Positions 13,913 through 22,312 of a DNA stretch of 53,657 nt are shown here, piece by piece (the first letter of the stretch is position 1; every line of letters starts with the position of its first letter). The translations under genes and the position numbers were made by a program. The notes beneath the pieces are model-generated. The model made no database searches, was not told the DNA's origin, and saw nothing but the letters and a program-made list of their open reading frames with translations. Source of the stretch: Bacteroidota bacterium (GTDB lineage: Bacteria > Bacteroidota > Bacteroidia > UBA8524); NCBI GenBank assembly GCA_008933805.1, contig WBUH01000011.1, positions 117,117 to 170,773 of the forward strand, given 5' to 3'.

Positions 13913-15337
13913 ATGAAAAACAAACTGTATTTAATAGTTGCGCTGCTATTATGCGCATCATTGCAAGCCGGAGCCCAAACCAACTGGACACTGGAAGATT
14001 GCATAAACCACGCGCTTAAAAACAACATAAGCGTACAGCAAAGCCAAGCTCAACTGAGTACGGCTACCAATAACTTGTTGCAAAGTAAATTATCGTTGTT
14101 GCCAAGCATTAATGCCAACGCATCAAACAACTATAACTTCGGTCGTTCTATCGACCCTTTTACAAACACATTTGCCGTGCAACAAATACGCAGTAACAAC
14201 TTTAGCATTAGCGGTAATGTTACTTTGTTTAGCGGGTTGCAAAACCAAAATACCATTAAGCAAAGCGATGCAACACTAAAGGCTGCCAAGCAGGATTTAG
14301 AAGCTACCCGAAACACTGTAGCCCTGAATATTGCCGCTGCTTTTTTGCAAGTGGTGCTGAACGAAGAAATTGTGGAGGTGAGCCGCGTGCAAATGCAAAC
14401 TACCCAACAGCAATTAGATAGAGCACAGAAATTAGTGGATGCCGGAAGACAGCCGATAAATACTGTACTTGACATAAAAGCCCAATTAAGCAGCGAGAAT
14501 CTTACACTGGTAAATGCACAAAACCAGTTGGAGCTATCGTACCTTAATTTGTGGCAGTTGATGATGTACCAACCTGCACCCGGCGATAAAGTTGTGAAGC
14601 CTACCATTACCCAAGATTTTGAAAATCTGCCTGTATTCAGCCCGCAAACCATTTATGAAAATTTTTCGCAAACGGCGCCTGAAATAAGAGCGGCACAATA
14701 CCGTGTAAATAGCTCTTTGTATGCACACAAAGTGGCACTGGGTGGTCGCAGCCCCCGTATTTCGCTTAGCGGCTCTATCAGCTCGGTATATTCAGAATCG
14801 TTTAAAAGCTACGGCGGTTATACCACCATTGGTACCCGCGAGCTGTACACCGACCTTAACGGTACTCCGGTTATTGCCCCTTATGCAATTCCTACCACTG
14901 CTTCGGTAACGCCTTTTGGCCAGCAGTTAAGTGATAACTTAGGTAAGTTTGTTGGGATAAGTATGAGCATCCCGATATTTAGCGGATGGCAAGTGAACAA
15001 CGCTATCGACAATGCAAAAAACAGCATACAGATTGCCGATCTGAATAAAAAGCAGGCCGAAAATACGGTGTACAGGGATGTAACTACTGCCGTTACGCAA
15101 TACGAGGCTGCAAAGGCTAAATATACCTCATCAAAAGAAAACATTGAAGCACAGCAAAAGAGCTTTGAGTTTGCCAATGCACGCAACGAAGCAGGTTTGA
15201 TGAACTTTGCCGAGTTTGCATTGATAAAAAATAACCTTGCTCGTGCTGAAACCAACATGGTACAGGCAAAATACGAATTGTTATTCCGCATGAAAACCAT
15301 TGAGTTTTATAACACCGGAAAAATCACCAACCAATAA
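13913..15337 (+). CDS. TolC-family outer-membrane efflux protein
   Basis: A 474-aa outer-membrane channel of the TolC family. A signal peptide (MKNKLYLIVALLLCASLQAGAQ) precedes two outer-membrane-efflux repeats with the usual start WTLEDCINHALKNN and long coiled-coil helices rich in Ala, Gln and Asn. I chose ATG 13913 because it gives a clean signal peptide; an upstream ATG at 13889 adds eight residues that spoil it. It is followed 19 nt later by a membrane-fusion protein, so they form a tripartite efflux or secretion unit. The third component (RND pump or MacB-type ABC transporter) is not next to them. Confidence 0.95.
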   Translation: MKNKLYLIVALLLCASLQAGAQTNWTLEDCINHALKNNISVQQSQAQLSTATNNLLQSKLSLLPSINANASNNYNFGRSIDPFTNTFAVQQIRSNNFSISGNVTLFSGLQNQNTIKQSDATLKAAKQDLEATRNTVALNIAAAFLQVVLNEEIVEVSRVQMQTTQQQLDRAQKLVDAGRQPINTVLDIKAQLSSENLTLVNAQNQLELSYLNLWQLMMYQPAPGDKVVKPTITQDFENLPVFSPQTIYENFSQTAPEIRAAQYRVNSSLYAHKVALGGRSPRISLSGSISSVYSESFKSYGGYTTIGTRELYTDLNGTPVIAPYAIPTTASVTPFGQQLSDNLGKFVGISMSIPIFSGWQVNNAIDNAKNSIQIADLNKKQAENTVYRDVTTAVTQYEAAKAKYTSSKENIEAQQKSFEFANARNEAGLMNFAEFALIKNNLARAETNMVQAKYELLFRMKTIEFYNTGKITNQ

Positions 15338-15356
15338 CCTACACACTTAGCAATAC

Positions 15357-16775
15357 ATGAAAAAGAAATTTAAAATGGCATGGTACTACTGGGTACTGAT
15401 TTTTGTAGTAGCCATAGGTATTATGATGGTTGTATTCGGCAATAAAGAAAGCCACCAAAAGGTTTCTGCTGAAGCAGCCGAAAAGAGGGACATTACTGAA
15501 ATTGTAAGCTCTAACGGTAAAATACAGCCTGAAGTTGAGGTTAAAATTGCCCCCGAGGTATCGGGTGAAATTGTTGACTTGTTTGTGAACGAAGGGGATA
15601 GTGTTAAGAAAGGTCAATTGTTGGTTCGTATTAACCCCGACCTTTTGCAAAGCGATGAATCGCGTAGCCGTGCAAACCTAAACAATGCCCGCGCAAACTA
15701 CGAAAACGCGAAGGCCCGTTTGGCACAGCAAGAGGCAAGGCTGAAATCGGAAATTGAACCTTCTTATAAGCGTAACAAAAAACTGCACGATGATAAGGTG
15801 ATTTCTGACGCTGAGTTTGAAATAAGCCAAAGCACCTACCAAGCTGCCGTGCGCGAAATTGAAGCTGCAAAAGCAAGTGTAGAGGCGGCTAAGTACAATA
15901 TTGATGCTTCGGAAGCATTGTTGAGCCAAAGCAGCAAGAACCTGTTACGTACTGAGATTTTTGCTACTATGGACGGTGTTATTTCTAAGCTGAATGTGAA
16001 AAAAGGTGAACGCGTGGTTGGAACGGCAACAATGGCAGGAACAGAGTTGTTGCGTATTGCTGATTTGACACAAATGGAGATGAAAGTAGATGTGAGTGAG
16101 AACGACATTATCCGCGTATCATTGGGAGACACGGCTATTGTGGAGGTGGATGCTTACCCCGGCAAGAAGTTTAAAGGCATTGTAAAAGAAGTGGCTAACT
16201 CGGCTACTTCATCTACCAGTGTTACCAGCACCGACCAAGTAACCAACTTTGAGGTGAAGGTTCGCATTTTGCGTGAATCGTATGCCGACCTTATGAAAGG
16301 ATTGAGCAATAAACTATCGCCATTCCGCCCCGGTATGTCAGGCACAGCAGATATTCAAACCGATATTCAACATAAAGTATTGAGCATTCCTATTGAGTCA
16401 GTTACTACCCGTTCTAAAGACAAAAAGAACAACGGTGATAAAGATAAAGCTGACGATGAAAATAAGGGCGAAGAACCACCACCGGGTGAAGAAGACAACG
16501 CCGAAAGCAATTCTGACGCGAAAGCTAAAAAAGACGAAGATGCTAAGGACGACAAAAAAGAAGTAGTATTTAAAATTGAGAACGGTAAAGTGGTAATGGT
16601 AGAGGTGAAAACCGGTATACAAGACAGTAAATACATACAAATTTTAGAAGGCGTGAAACCCGGTGATAAGATTATTACCGGCCCTTACAGCGCTGTATCT
16701 AAAACGTTGAAAGACGGTGATATTGTAGAAGTGGTGGACAAAAACCAATTGTTTAACCGCAAAAAAGCTGACTAA
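15357..16775 (+). CDS. Membrane-fusion (HlyD/MacA-like) periplasmic adaptor
   Basis: A 472-aa efflux adaptor. One N-terminal membrane helix (about 10-27) is followed by a split biotinyl-lipoyl domain (IAPEVSGEIVDLFVNEGD), a long alpha-hairpin of about 90 residues and the second lipoyl half (ATMDGVISKLNVKKGERV). Next come a beta-barrel and the membrane-proximal domain. Within the last region (about residues 350-400) there is an insert of alternating Lys and Asp/Glu with PPP, unusual for the family and probably a flexible linker. The C-terminal IQILEGVKPGDKIITGP is typical for MacA-like adaptors. It is co-transcribed with the TolC gene; the expected permease does not follow, since the next gene is on the other strand. 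Confidence 0.94.
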   Translation: MKKKFKMAWYYWVLIFVVAIGIMMVVFGNKESHQKVSAEAAEKRDITEIVSSNGKIQPEVEVKIAPEVSGEIVDLFVNEGDSVKKGQLLVRINPDLLQSDESRSRANLNNARANYENAKARLAQQEARLKSEIEPSYKRNKKLHDDKVISDAEFEISQSTYQAAVREIEAAKASVEAAKYNIDASEALLSQSSKNLLRTEIFATMDGVISKLNVKKGERVVGTATMAGTELLRIADLTQMEMKVDVSENDIIRVSLGDTAIVEVDAYPGKKFKGIVKEVANSATSSTSVTSTDQVTNFEVKVRILRESYADLMKGLSNKLSPFRPGMSGTADIQTDIQHKVLSIPIESVTTRSKDKKNNGDKDKADDENKGEEPPPGEEDNAESNSDAKAKKDEDAKDDKKEVVFKIENGKVVMVEVKTGIQDSKYIQILEGVKPGDKIITGPYSAVSKTLKDGDIVEVVDKNQLFNRKKAD

Positions 16776-16801
16776 TTCTAGTCAATACTGCGGACTAACT
16801 C

Positions 16802-16835
16802 AAAGGCATCAAGACATCTTCGTCTTGGTGCCTTT
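16802..16835. terminator. Hairpin between convergent efflux adaptor and sensor genes
   Basis: Arms AAAGGCATCAAGAC (16802-16815) and GTCTTGGTGCCTTT (16822-16835) pair over 14 bp with one wobble; loop ATCTTC. It sits between the stops of two convergent genes; only a weak T tract follows, so it may serve both strands. Confidence 0.65.
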
Positions 16836-16851
16836 GTAGCTTAAAACGGGC

Positions 16852-18270
16852 TTAGAAGGCAAAGTACTTGGTGAGCACGCTTTTGGTAAGGGGTTTTGTA
16901 AAATAACCCTTTACGTGCCCGTAGGCTTTTGCCTTTTGTATGTCTTCAGGGTCAATAGATGAGGTAAGCATATACACCGGCACATTAATTCCCAATTCTT
17001 CCAAGCGGTTTAAAAATTCCCAACCGTTCATATCGGGCATATTAATATCCAAAAAAACCGCATCGGGGGTTTTGGCAGCTTTTAGTGTTTCAAGAGCATT
17101 TGCCGCGTGTGTATAGCTTAAAATGGTAAGCTGTGGGTTCAGTTTCCGCAAAATCATGGTGGTAATGTTATTAAACACCCGGTCGTCATCCACCAGCATT
17201 ATACTCTCCAACGGATGGTTTTTGCGGTTTTCATCAGCATACCTTACCCTATCCGCAGCTACAATCTTGTTTAAGTCGTGTATTACCCCGTCTAACTTTA
17301 CCGAAACCGTTTTTAAATCGTTCAGCAAACGTCTGTTATCAGGGTTTTCAGGATGTTCGTAATCAACCACATCTAATATCGAAAGGATATCGGCAACCGG
17401 CGACCGTAGTTGATGCGAAGTAAAAAACGCGTAATGTTTAAGCCGATTGTTCGATTTTATTAATTCCTCGCTATTCTTTTTCAGCTCAGTAATGTTTTGG
17501 CCAATAGCAATAAAACTGTCCACCTTGCCATCAGGACTCGGTATTGGGTCGGCATTAATACGCATCCAATACTCCTCACCTGTTTTTGTATATCCGCCCA
17601 ACTCTTCAACAAAACTAGTCCCTGTTGCTACACACTCATTAATGCGTTTCACAGCCTCGGTATTGCTTTCATGTTCAGCCAATAAATCGCTGGCCCGTTT
17701 TCCCTTTACCTCAGCCAATGTATAACCGGTAAGGTGCGTATAGCCGTCGTTAATCCAAGTAATCTTAAGGTTGCTGTTGGTAATAATTATCGCGTTGGTT
17801 GTTTTTTGAGCTATCAGCGCCAGTTTCTCCATTTCCCTGCGCTGGTATTCCCGCTCACTAATATCATACGATAGGCGCATAAGTGTTTTAGGGCTTCCAT
17901 CGGCATTGGTCTCATACACTATATATGCAGTAGAAAACCATCGGTAACCGCCGGCTGCGTGTTTATACCGCTCGTTTACTTCATATCTCTGGCCGGCCGG
18001 CAAATTCCTGATTATCTCGGCCCGTGCCCTGTATTCCTCCAAATCATCGGGATGTAAAAAATCAGCCTCTACAAACGATTGCTTATCAATATTTTTCTTT
18101 TGTGCATACCCCAGCCATTCCGCAGGGTGCATGCTGCTATATATTGTTTCCCCTGTTTTGGCATCAATCAAAAAAACTATTCCCAAGAAAGAATCTAAAA
18201 GTGTAACAAGCAGACTATTGGCAGGAGTTTCTCCCAAGCCTTCGGCCTTGATAGGTTCAGTATTCTTCAT
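16852..18270 (-). CDS. PAS-PAS-DHp-REC hybrid signalling protein without an ATPase domain
   Basis: A 472-aa cytosolic signalling protein. Two PAS domains are seen at about 20-140 (HPDDLEEYRARAE, RWFSTAYIVYE, ending YDISERE) and 145-265 (NAIIITNSNLKITWINDGY to AIGQNITELK). A dimerisation/histidine helix follows with FTSHQLRSPVADIL (H286). The N, G1 and G2 boxes of a histidine-kinase ATPase domain are absent: the chain goes straight into a receiver domain (LVDDDR at 359-364, phospho-acceptor D408 in FLDINMPDMNG, K459 in TKPL). It therefore cannot phosphorylate itself by the usual route. ATG 18270 is preferred because a promoter box (18312-18319) lies downstream of the next upstream ATG at 18345, which would add a hydrophobic leader. 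Confidence 0.88.
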   Translation of the reverse strand: MKNTEPIKAEGLGETPANSLLVTLLDSFLGIVFLIDAKTGETIYSSMHPAEWLGYAQKKNIDKQSFVEADFLHPDDLEEYRARAEIIRNLPAGQRYEVNERYKHAAGGYRWFSTAYIVYETNADGSPKTLMRLSYDISEREYQRREMEKLALIAQKTTNAIIITNSNLKITWINDGYTHLTGYTLAEVKGKRASDLLAEHESNTEAVKRINECVATGTSFVEELGGYTKTGEEYWMRINADPIPSPDGKVDSFIAIGQNITELKKNSEELIKSNNRLKHYAFFTSHQLRSPVADILSILDVVDYEHPENPDNRRLLNDLKTVSVKLDGVIHDLNKIVAADRVRYADENRKNHPLESIMLVDDDRVFNNITTMILRKLNPQLTILSYTHAANALETLKAAKTPDAVFLDINMPDMNGWEFLNRLEELGINVPVYMLTSSIDPEDIQKAKAYGHVKGYFTKPLTKSVLTKYFAF

Positions 18271-18311
18271 AATAGCAACTGTGATTGGGGAAGGCGTAAA
18301 ACTCTCTATTA

Positions 18312-18319
18312 CGAATATA
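18312..18319 (-). promoter_or_regulatory. -7 promoter box of the PAS-REC gene
   Basis: TATATTCG on the minus strand, one mismatch from TAnnTTTG, 42 nt before ATG 18270. It supports the shorter start. Confidence 0.4.
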
Positions 18320-18360
18320 ATAAAATAAAATGTTAAAATAAACAACCAAAAAGTTAAAAC

Positions 18361-18894
18361 TCAGCTCATTCGGTCGTTCAATACATTCAGATATTCTATC
18401 CAAGGGCCTGTAGCAGTACGGTATTGCTTAGCCATCACCCTTGTAATTTGATTTATATGAGATAAATCGTGCACTGTCCAAGTACTAAGCAATTGCTCAA
18501 GCGTAACGTTACCAAATACAGGGTGTACACCCATTTTCTGATAATCTGCAACTGTTATATTTTTACTTTTTAGAATAGCAAGGTTATGTGCTCGTGCTGC
18601 AACAAATTCATCCAGTACTTGTGTAAGGGTTTTGCCCTCGCTCTCTTTAAACTGGGCAAAACGGTCAAACGGAACAAAGTTTTTATCGCCGTTTTCGTTC
18701 AATATTTTTTCCAAACGCGGTATCCAATCGGTAATCTCACCGTGCAGCAAATGTCCCACCACATCAAACGGGCTCCATGTATCTCCGCCCTCATTATTTT
18801 TTGTCCAATCATCGTCTAATCCGTTTAACAGTAACTTTAGCACAGCGGGAGTGCGCTCTAATAATTGCAGCGATTTTTCAAGGTTAAAGTCCAT
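18361..18894 (-). CDS. DinB superfamily protein
   Basis: A 177-aa four-helix-bundle protein of the DinB/DUF664 type. The metal-site histidines of the family are visible in VVGHLLHGEITDW (about residue 46-50) and TVHDLSHINQITRV (about 140-146). These proteins include thiol- (for example bacillithiol- or mycothiol-) dependent transferases, but the substrate cannot be named. It is a single gene with an exact TATCTTTG promoter box 18 nt before its ATG, divergent from the regulated membrane-protein cluster. Confidence 0.9.
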   Translation of the reverse strand: MDFNLEKSLQLLERTPAVLKLLLNGLDDDWTKNNEGGDTWSPFDVVGHLLHGEITDWIPRLEKILNENGDKNFVPFDRFAQFKESEGKTLTQVLDEFVAARAHNLAILKSKNITVADYQKMGVHPVFGNVTLEQLLSTWTVHDLSHINQITRVMAKQYRTATGPWIEYLNVLNDRMS

Positions 18895-18911
18895 ACAAAC
18901 AAAGCGTTTAT

Positions 18912-18919
18912 CAAAGATA
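18912..18919 (-). promoter_or_regulatory. -7 promoter box of the DinB gene
   Basis: Minus-strand TATCTTTG, an exact TAnnTTTG match, ending 18 nt upstream of the ATG at 18894. Confidence 0.55.
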
Positions 18920-18992
18920 ATCCTCTACCATCATAATCGGTTTTGTCATCCAAATCAAAAAAATAGCTTGTTTATTTAATCCTTCATCATTT

Positions 18993-19009
18993 ACTTTGCA
19001 TTACAAAGT
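18993..19009. promoter_or_regulatory. Palindromic operator, copy 1 (ACTTTG-N5-CAAAGT)
   Basis: Perfect inverted repeat ACTTTG (18993-18998), spacer CATTA, CAAAGT (19004-19009), 11 nt before the ATG at 19019. It overlaps a TTACTTTG sequence resembling the -7 box. The downstream GTGCTTTTTAAA is also shared with copy 2 at 19973. Probable binding site of the winged-helix protein encoded at 19657. Confidence 0.65.
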
Positions 19010-19018
19010 GCTTTTTAA

Positions 19019-19660
19019 ATGAGCAATAAAGAAAATCAATTAAACGACCTGAAAGAGATACGCCAGTTGATGGATCGCTCTTCGCGATTCTTATCACTCA
19101 GCGGAATGTCAGGGGTTGCTGCGGGGGTATGCGGAATTGGCTCTGCCATTTTCACACACTTCTACCTTAGCAAGGAAGGGCTTCGTTCTACATTTGAATC
19201 GTATGCTTTTATTGAGGTTGAGCTTGAAAAGCGGGTAATTACCAACCTGTTGCTGATTGGTGCAATAACATTGGCACTTGCCATAGCATCAGCCACATTT
19301 TTTACCCTAAGAAAAGCAACAAAGAGCAAGCAAAAGATTTGGGATGCCACCACAAAACGGCTGTTTATAAATATGTTGTTGCCGTTGGGTGCGGGGGGCA
19401 TTTTTTGCCTGGCACTTTTGTACCATAACGAATATGGATTGGTTGCCCCTGCTACATTAGTATTTTACGGATTGGCGCTGCTAAATGCAAGCAAATACAC
19501 GCTTGACGAAATGCGCTATTTGGGCATCACCGAAATTGTGTTGGGTTTGGTAGCTATGTTTAATGTAGGCTACGGACTTGAGTTTTGGGCGGTAGGTTTT
19601 GGCCTGATGCACATTGTATATGGTTTGGTGATGTGGTATAAGTATGACCGTAAAGGATGA
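19019..19660 (+). CDS. Membrane protein of unknown function, first gene of a wHTH-regulated operon
   Basis: A 213-aa protein with a cytosolic N-terminus (NQLNDLKEIRQLMDRSSRF) and four or five hydrophobic segments (about 28-48, 75-95, 115-135, 140-158, 170-205). I do not recognise a named family, though similar proteins occur beside small winged-helix regulators in Bacteroidota. The stop codon overlaps the start of the regulator gene by 4 nt (ATGA), so the two are translationally coupled. That coupling and the operator directly in front suggest that the membrane protein and the regulator act together. Confidence 0.85.
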   Translation: MSNKENQLNDLKEIRQLMDRSSRFLSLSGMSGVAAGVCGIGSAIFTHFYLSKEGLRSTFESYAFIEVELEKRVITNLLLIGAITLALAIASATFFTLRKATKSKQKIWDATTKRLFINMLLPLGAGGIFCLALLYHNEYGLVAPATLVFYGLALLNASKYTLDEMRYLGITEIVLGLVAMFNVGYGLEFWAVGFGLMHIVYGLVMWYKYDRKG

Positions 19661-19956
19661 AACCACTACTTAACGGATTTGATAAGGCGTTTGAGAACCG
19701 CACACGGCTGGCAATAATGAGCGTGCTGATGGTGAACAGCAGCGTTGACTTTAACACGTTGAAGGAAATGCTGGATGTTACCGACGGCAATCTTGCCAGC
19801 CACATTACTGCGCTTGAAAAAGCCGGCTACGTAAGCGTGCAAAAGGGTTTTATAGGTAAAAAAACTAATACCACTTATGCCGCCACCCAAGACGGCCAAA
19901 AGGCGTTTAGAAACCACCTTGACAGTCTTGAAAATTTTATAAAAAATATAGACTAA
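19657..19956 (+). CDS. Small winged-helix transcriptional regulator
   Basis: A 99-aa winged-helix DNA-binding protein (HTH_27/ArsR-like shape). The N-terminal NRTRLAIMSVLMVNSSVDF helix, the LKEMLDVTDGNLASHITALEKAGYV helix-turn-helix (about residues 35-59) and a wing with FIGKKTNTTYAATQDG are visible. No metal- or ligand-binding domain is present. It overlaps the preceding membrane-protein gene by 4 nt. Two identical-arm palindromes, one before that gene (18993) and one just downstream before the next gene (19973), are its likely binding sites, so it probably represses both its own operon and the membrane-protein series that follows. Confidence 0.93.
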   Translation: MKPLLNGFDKAFENRTRLAIMSVLMVNSSVDFNTLKEMLDVTDGNLASHITALEKAGYVSVQKGFIGKKTNTTYAATQDGQKAFRNHLDSLENFIKNID

Positions 19957-19972
19957 TTTTTTTTGCATCTAC

Positions 19973-19989
19973 ACTTTGTATTTCAAAGT
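19973..19989. promoter_or_regulatory. Palindromic operator, copy 2 (ACTTTG-N5-CAAAGT)
   Basis: Inverted repeat ACTTTG (19973-19978), spacer TATTT, CAAAGT (19984-19989), with arms identical to copy 1 at 18993 and the same following (A/G)CTTTTTAAA. It starts 16 nt after the regulator's stop codon and 20 nt before the next gene. Confidence 0.65.
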
Positions 19990-20008
19990 ACTTTTTAAAA
20001 ATAAAAAA

Positions 20009-20740
20009 ATGATAATGAGTATCTCATCCACATTGCAACAACTGCTTCGGAACAAAGACGAAGTAGTAGGCCGTACACTTGGCGAAGGCTTGACCACCAA
20101 GGAGTTTACAGCCCTGTTCACCCTATGCCTCGGCCTGATGGTGGGCTACGGTCTTTTAATTGGTGCCCGCTACGATGCCTTGCAGGCGGCGGTATCGGCC
20201 ATCAAATTACCCCTCCTGTTTTTACTCACGGCGGCTATCTGTTTCCCTACCCTGTATATGTTCTTATCCTACTTGGGCATTCGACAGGGTTTAAAACAAC
20301 TGATGGGGCTACTACTGTTAAGCCTTACCTACATTAGTTTAGTATTGGCGGCCTTTGCACCGGTTACCTTCTTTTTCTTAATTACAACCAACGGGTATGA
20401 GTTTTATAAATTCATAAACATTGTGGTGTTTGGCATTGCAGGATTTATAGGCATCAGGCTTTTCTACGCGCAAATGGGTGAAATAATAAGTACCGCATGG
20501 CCTAAGCTGCAAGTAACCACTGACGAAGGCGGGCACTTGATTATGCCTGCAACTAACAATAAGCAAAAAGCGCAGTGGTTTCTGATGGCTTGGGCTGTAA
20601 TGTTTGCGTTGATTGGAGCACAACTATCCTATACACTTAGCCCATTCTTTGGCGACCCCACAAAAACGTTCATCCTGATAAATGAAGGCGGAAGCAATTT
20701 CTTTTTGGATGTAAGAGAAACGATAAGAAACATAAAATAA
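20009..20740 (+). CDS. Multi-pass membrane protein
   Basis: A 243-aa protein with about six membrane segments (from about residue 40 to 220). The N-terminus has LLRNKDEVVGRTLGEGLTTKEF. I place the start at ATG 20009 (MIMSISSTLQ; ATG 20015 is equally possible), because an upstream ATG at 19976 lies inside the operator. No named family is recognised. It heads the second part of the cluster and is followed after 18 nt by a DUF4173 protein, so it is part of the same transcript. Confidence 0.85.
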   Translation: MIMSISSTLQQLLRNKDEVVGRTLGEGLTTKEFTALFTLCLGLMVGYGLLIGARYDALQAAVSAIKLPLLFLLTAAICFPTLYMFLSYLGIRQGLKQLMGLLLLSLTYISLVLAAFAPVTFFFLITTNGYEFYKFINIVVFGIAGFIGIRLFYAQMGEIISTAWPKLQVTTDEGGHLIMPATNNKQKAQWFLMAWAVMFALIGAQLSYTLSPFFGDPTKTFILINEGGSNFFLDVRETIRNIK

Positions 20741-20758
20741 CAGTTATTTATAAGTAAC

Positions 20759-22312
20759 ATGAAAACAAAAGATTGGTTTATAATAGTTGGCGGAGTGTTG
20801 TTTGCATACCTGTTCTATAAACAGGCGGCAGGACTTAATTATTTAGTATATACCCTTTTTGTAGTGGCAGGCTTGCTACTGAGCAACCCTAAGAATATAA
20901 CTAACAAACGCTGGTGGTTAAGCATCGCTGCCCTAGCAGTATCGCTTTGCAGCATAGTGTTGTATGGCAGTGTGGTGGCATGGGTAGCAGTTTTATTTTC
21001 GCTGTTATTAATAGCGGGCTACAGTAGCAATGCAAGAGCATCAGCAGTGCTTAACTTTATACAAAGCAGTCTAGCAGTCCCATTATCAGTACCCAATTTC
21101 TTCAGGCAAAATCACATAGCTGCTGAAAACAAACGACGAGCAACGGGCAAAAAAACAAGTTCGTACGGGTTTGTGTACATTATTATTATTTGCATATTTA
21201 TATTGTTTGTGCTTCTATACAGTGCATCAAGTACTGCGTTTAGCGAATTATTAAAGCAGATTAATTTCAGCTTTATTTCATTTGGTTGGGTAATGTGCGC
21301 CTTGCTGGGCATCTTTGTTTCGTTTGCGCTACTAAAAGGCCGTCGTTTTAAATTCCTTGACCGTGAGGAAACCAAATGGGGGTTACCGCTACTTGCCCCA
21401 CTTCATCCATTAGAGGGAGAGCATGCCGAAAAAAACACTGTTGAAAACAAAGCCGGCACACTTTTACTTGTCTTGCTAAACATACTATTACTGGTGGTAA
21501 ACTCCTCGGATATTGCATTTTTGGCTGGCGGAGTCAGTGCCAATCAAAACCTTAATTATTCGGAAATGGTGCATCAGGGTATTGGAGCGTTAATATTCTC
21601 TATACTAATTGCAGTAGGTATTATTCTGTATTTCTTCAGGGGAAAATTAAATTTTGATGAAAAAGCAAAAACCTTGCAAGTACTTGCCCTCGTTTGGATG
21701 CTGCAAAACCTCTTACTAACAGCTACAGGAGCTTACAAAAACCTTTTATACATTGATATTGAAGACGGCCTGACTTACAAACGGGTGGGGGTTTTCTTTT
21801 ATTTATTACTTGCTTCAATTGGGTTATTATTTACAGCCGTTAAAGTTTATACCAAAAAACCTAACTGGTATTTAGTACGGGTTAATTTTACCGCCTTTTT
21901 TATTGTGCTGATTGCCAGCAGTCCTGTTGATTGGGACGTTGTAATTACCAGCTATAATATTAAACAAGCGGCACAAAAAAATGAAGACCCCGACATAGAG
22001 TATTTGCTACGCCTATCTAACCGCAACCTGCCATTGATTGAAGAATGGATGAACAAGGCTGCCGCCGACCCAAAGACGTTGCGCCAATACAAAGCGTGGG
22101 AGTATAATAGCTTGGCCGAGAAATTCACTAATAAATCGGTTTTGTTTAATGAACAATACGCTCAAAAAGGCTGGCAATCGTGGAATTTGACCGACCACAA
22201 TAACTATGAATATTTAAAGGGGCTGAATTACAACAAGTACTTTATTTCTTTAGCCGGAACCGAAACTATTGACACCCTAACAACCCCGATTAATAATGGA
22301 TACGGCAATTAA
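20759..22312 (+). CDS. DUF4153/DUF4173 membrane protein
   Basis: A 517-aa polytopic membrane protein. The pattern of about eleven hydrophobic segments, the central NSSDIAFLAGG...NYSEMVHQGIGALI region (the most conserved part of DUF4173) and the later TGAYKNLLYIDIEDGLTYKRVGVF stretch match this family of unknown function. A soluble tail of about 110 residues ends the protein. It overlaps the next gene by 17 nt. Its place in a regulator-controlled run of membrane proteins suggests an envelope role. Confidence 0.88.
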   Translation: MKTKDWFIIVGGVLFAYLFYKQAAGLNYLVYTLFVVAGLLLSNPKNITNKRWWLSIAALAVSLCSIVLYGSVVAWVAVLFSLLLIAGYSSNARASAVLNFIQSSLAVPLSVPNFFRQNHIAAENKRRATGKKTSSYGFVYIIIICIFILFVLLYSASSTAFSELLKQINFSFISFGWVMCALLGIFVSFALLKGRRFKFLDREETKWGLPLLAPLHPLEGEHAEKNTVENKAGTLLLVLLNILLLVVNSSDIAFLAGGVSANQNLNYSEMVHQGIGALIFSILIAVGIILYFFRGKLNFDEKAKTLQVLALVWMLQNLLLTATGAYKNLLYIDIEDGLTYKRVGVFFYLLLASIGLLFTAVKVYTKKPNWYLVRVNFTAFFIVLIASSPVDWDVVITSYNIKQAAQKNEDPDIEYLLRLSNRNLPLIEEWMNKAAADPKTLRQYKAWEYNSLAEKFTNKSVLFNEQYAQKGWQSWNLTDHNNYEYLKGLNYNKYFISLAGTETIDTLTTPINNGYGN

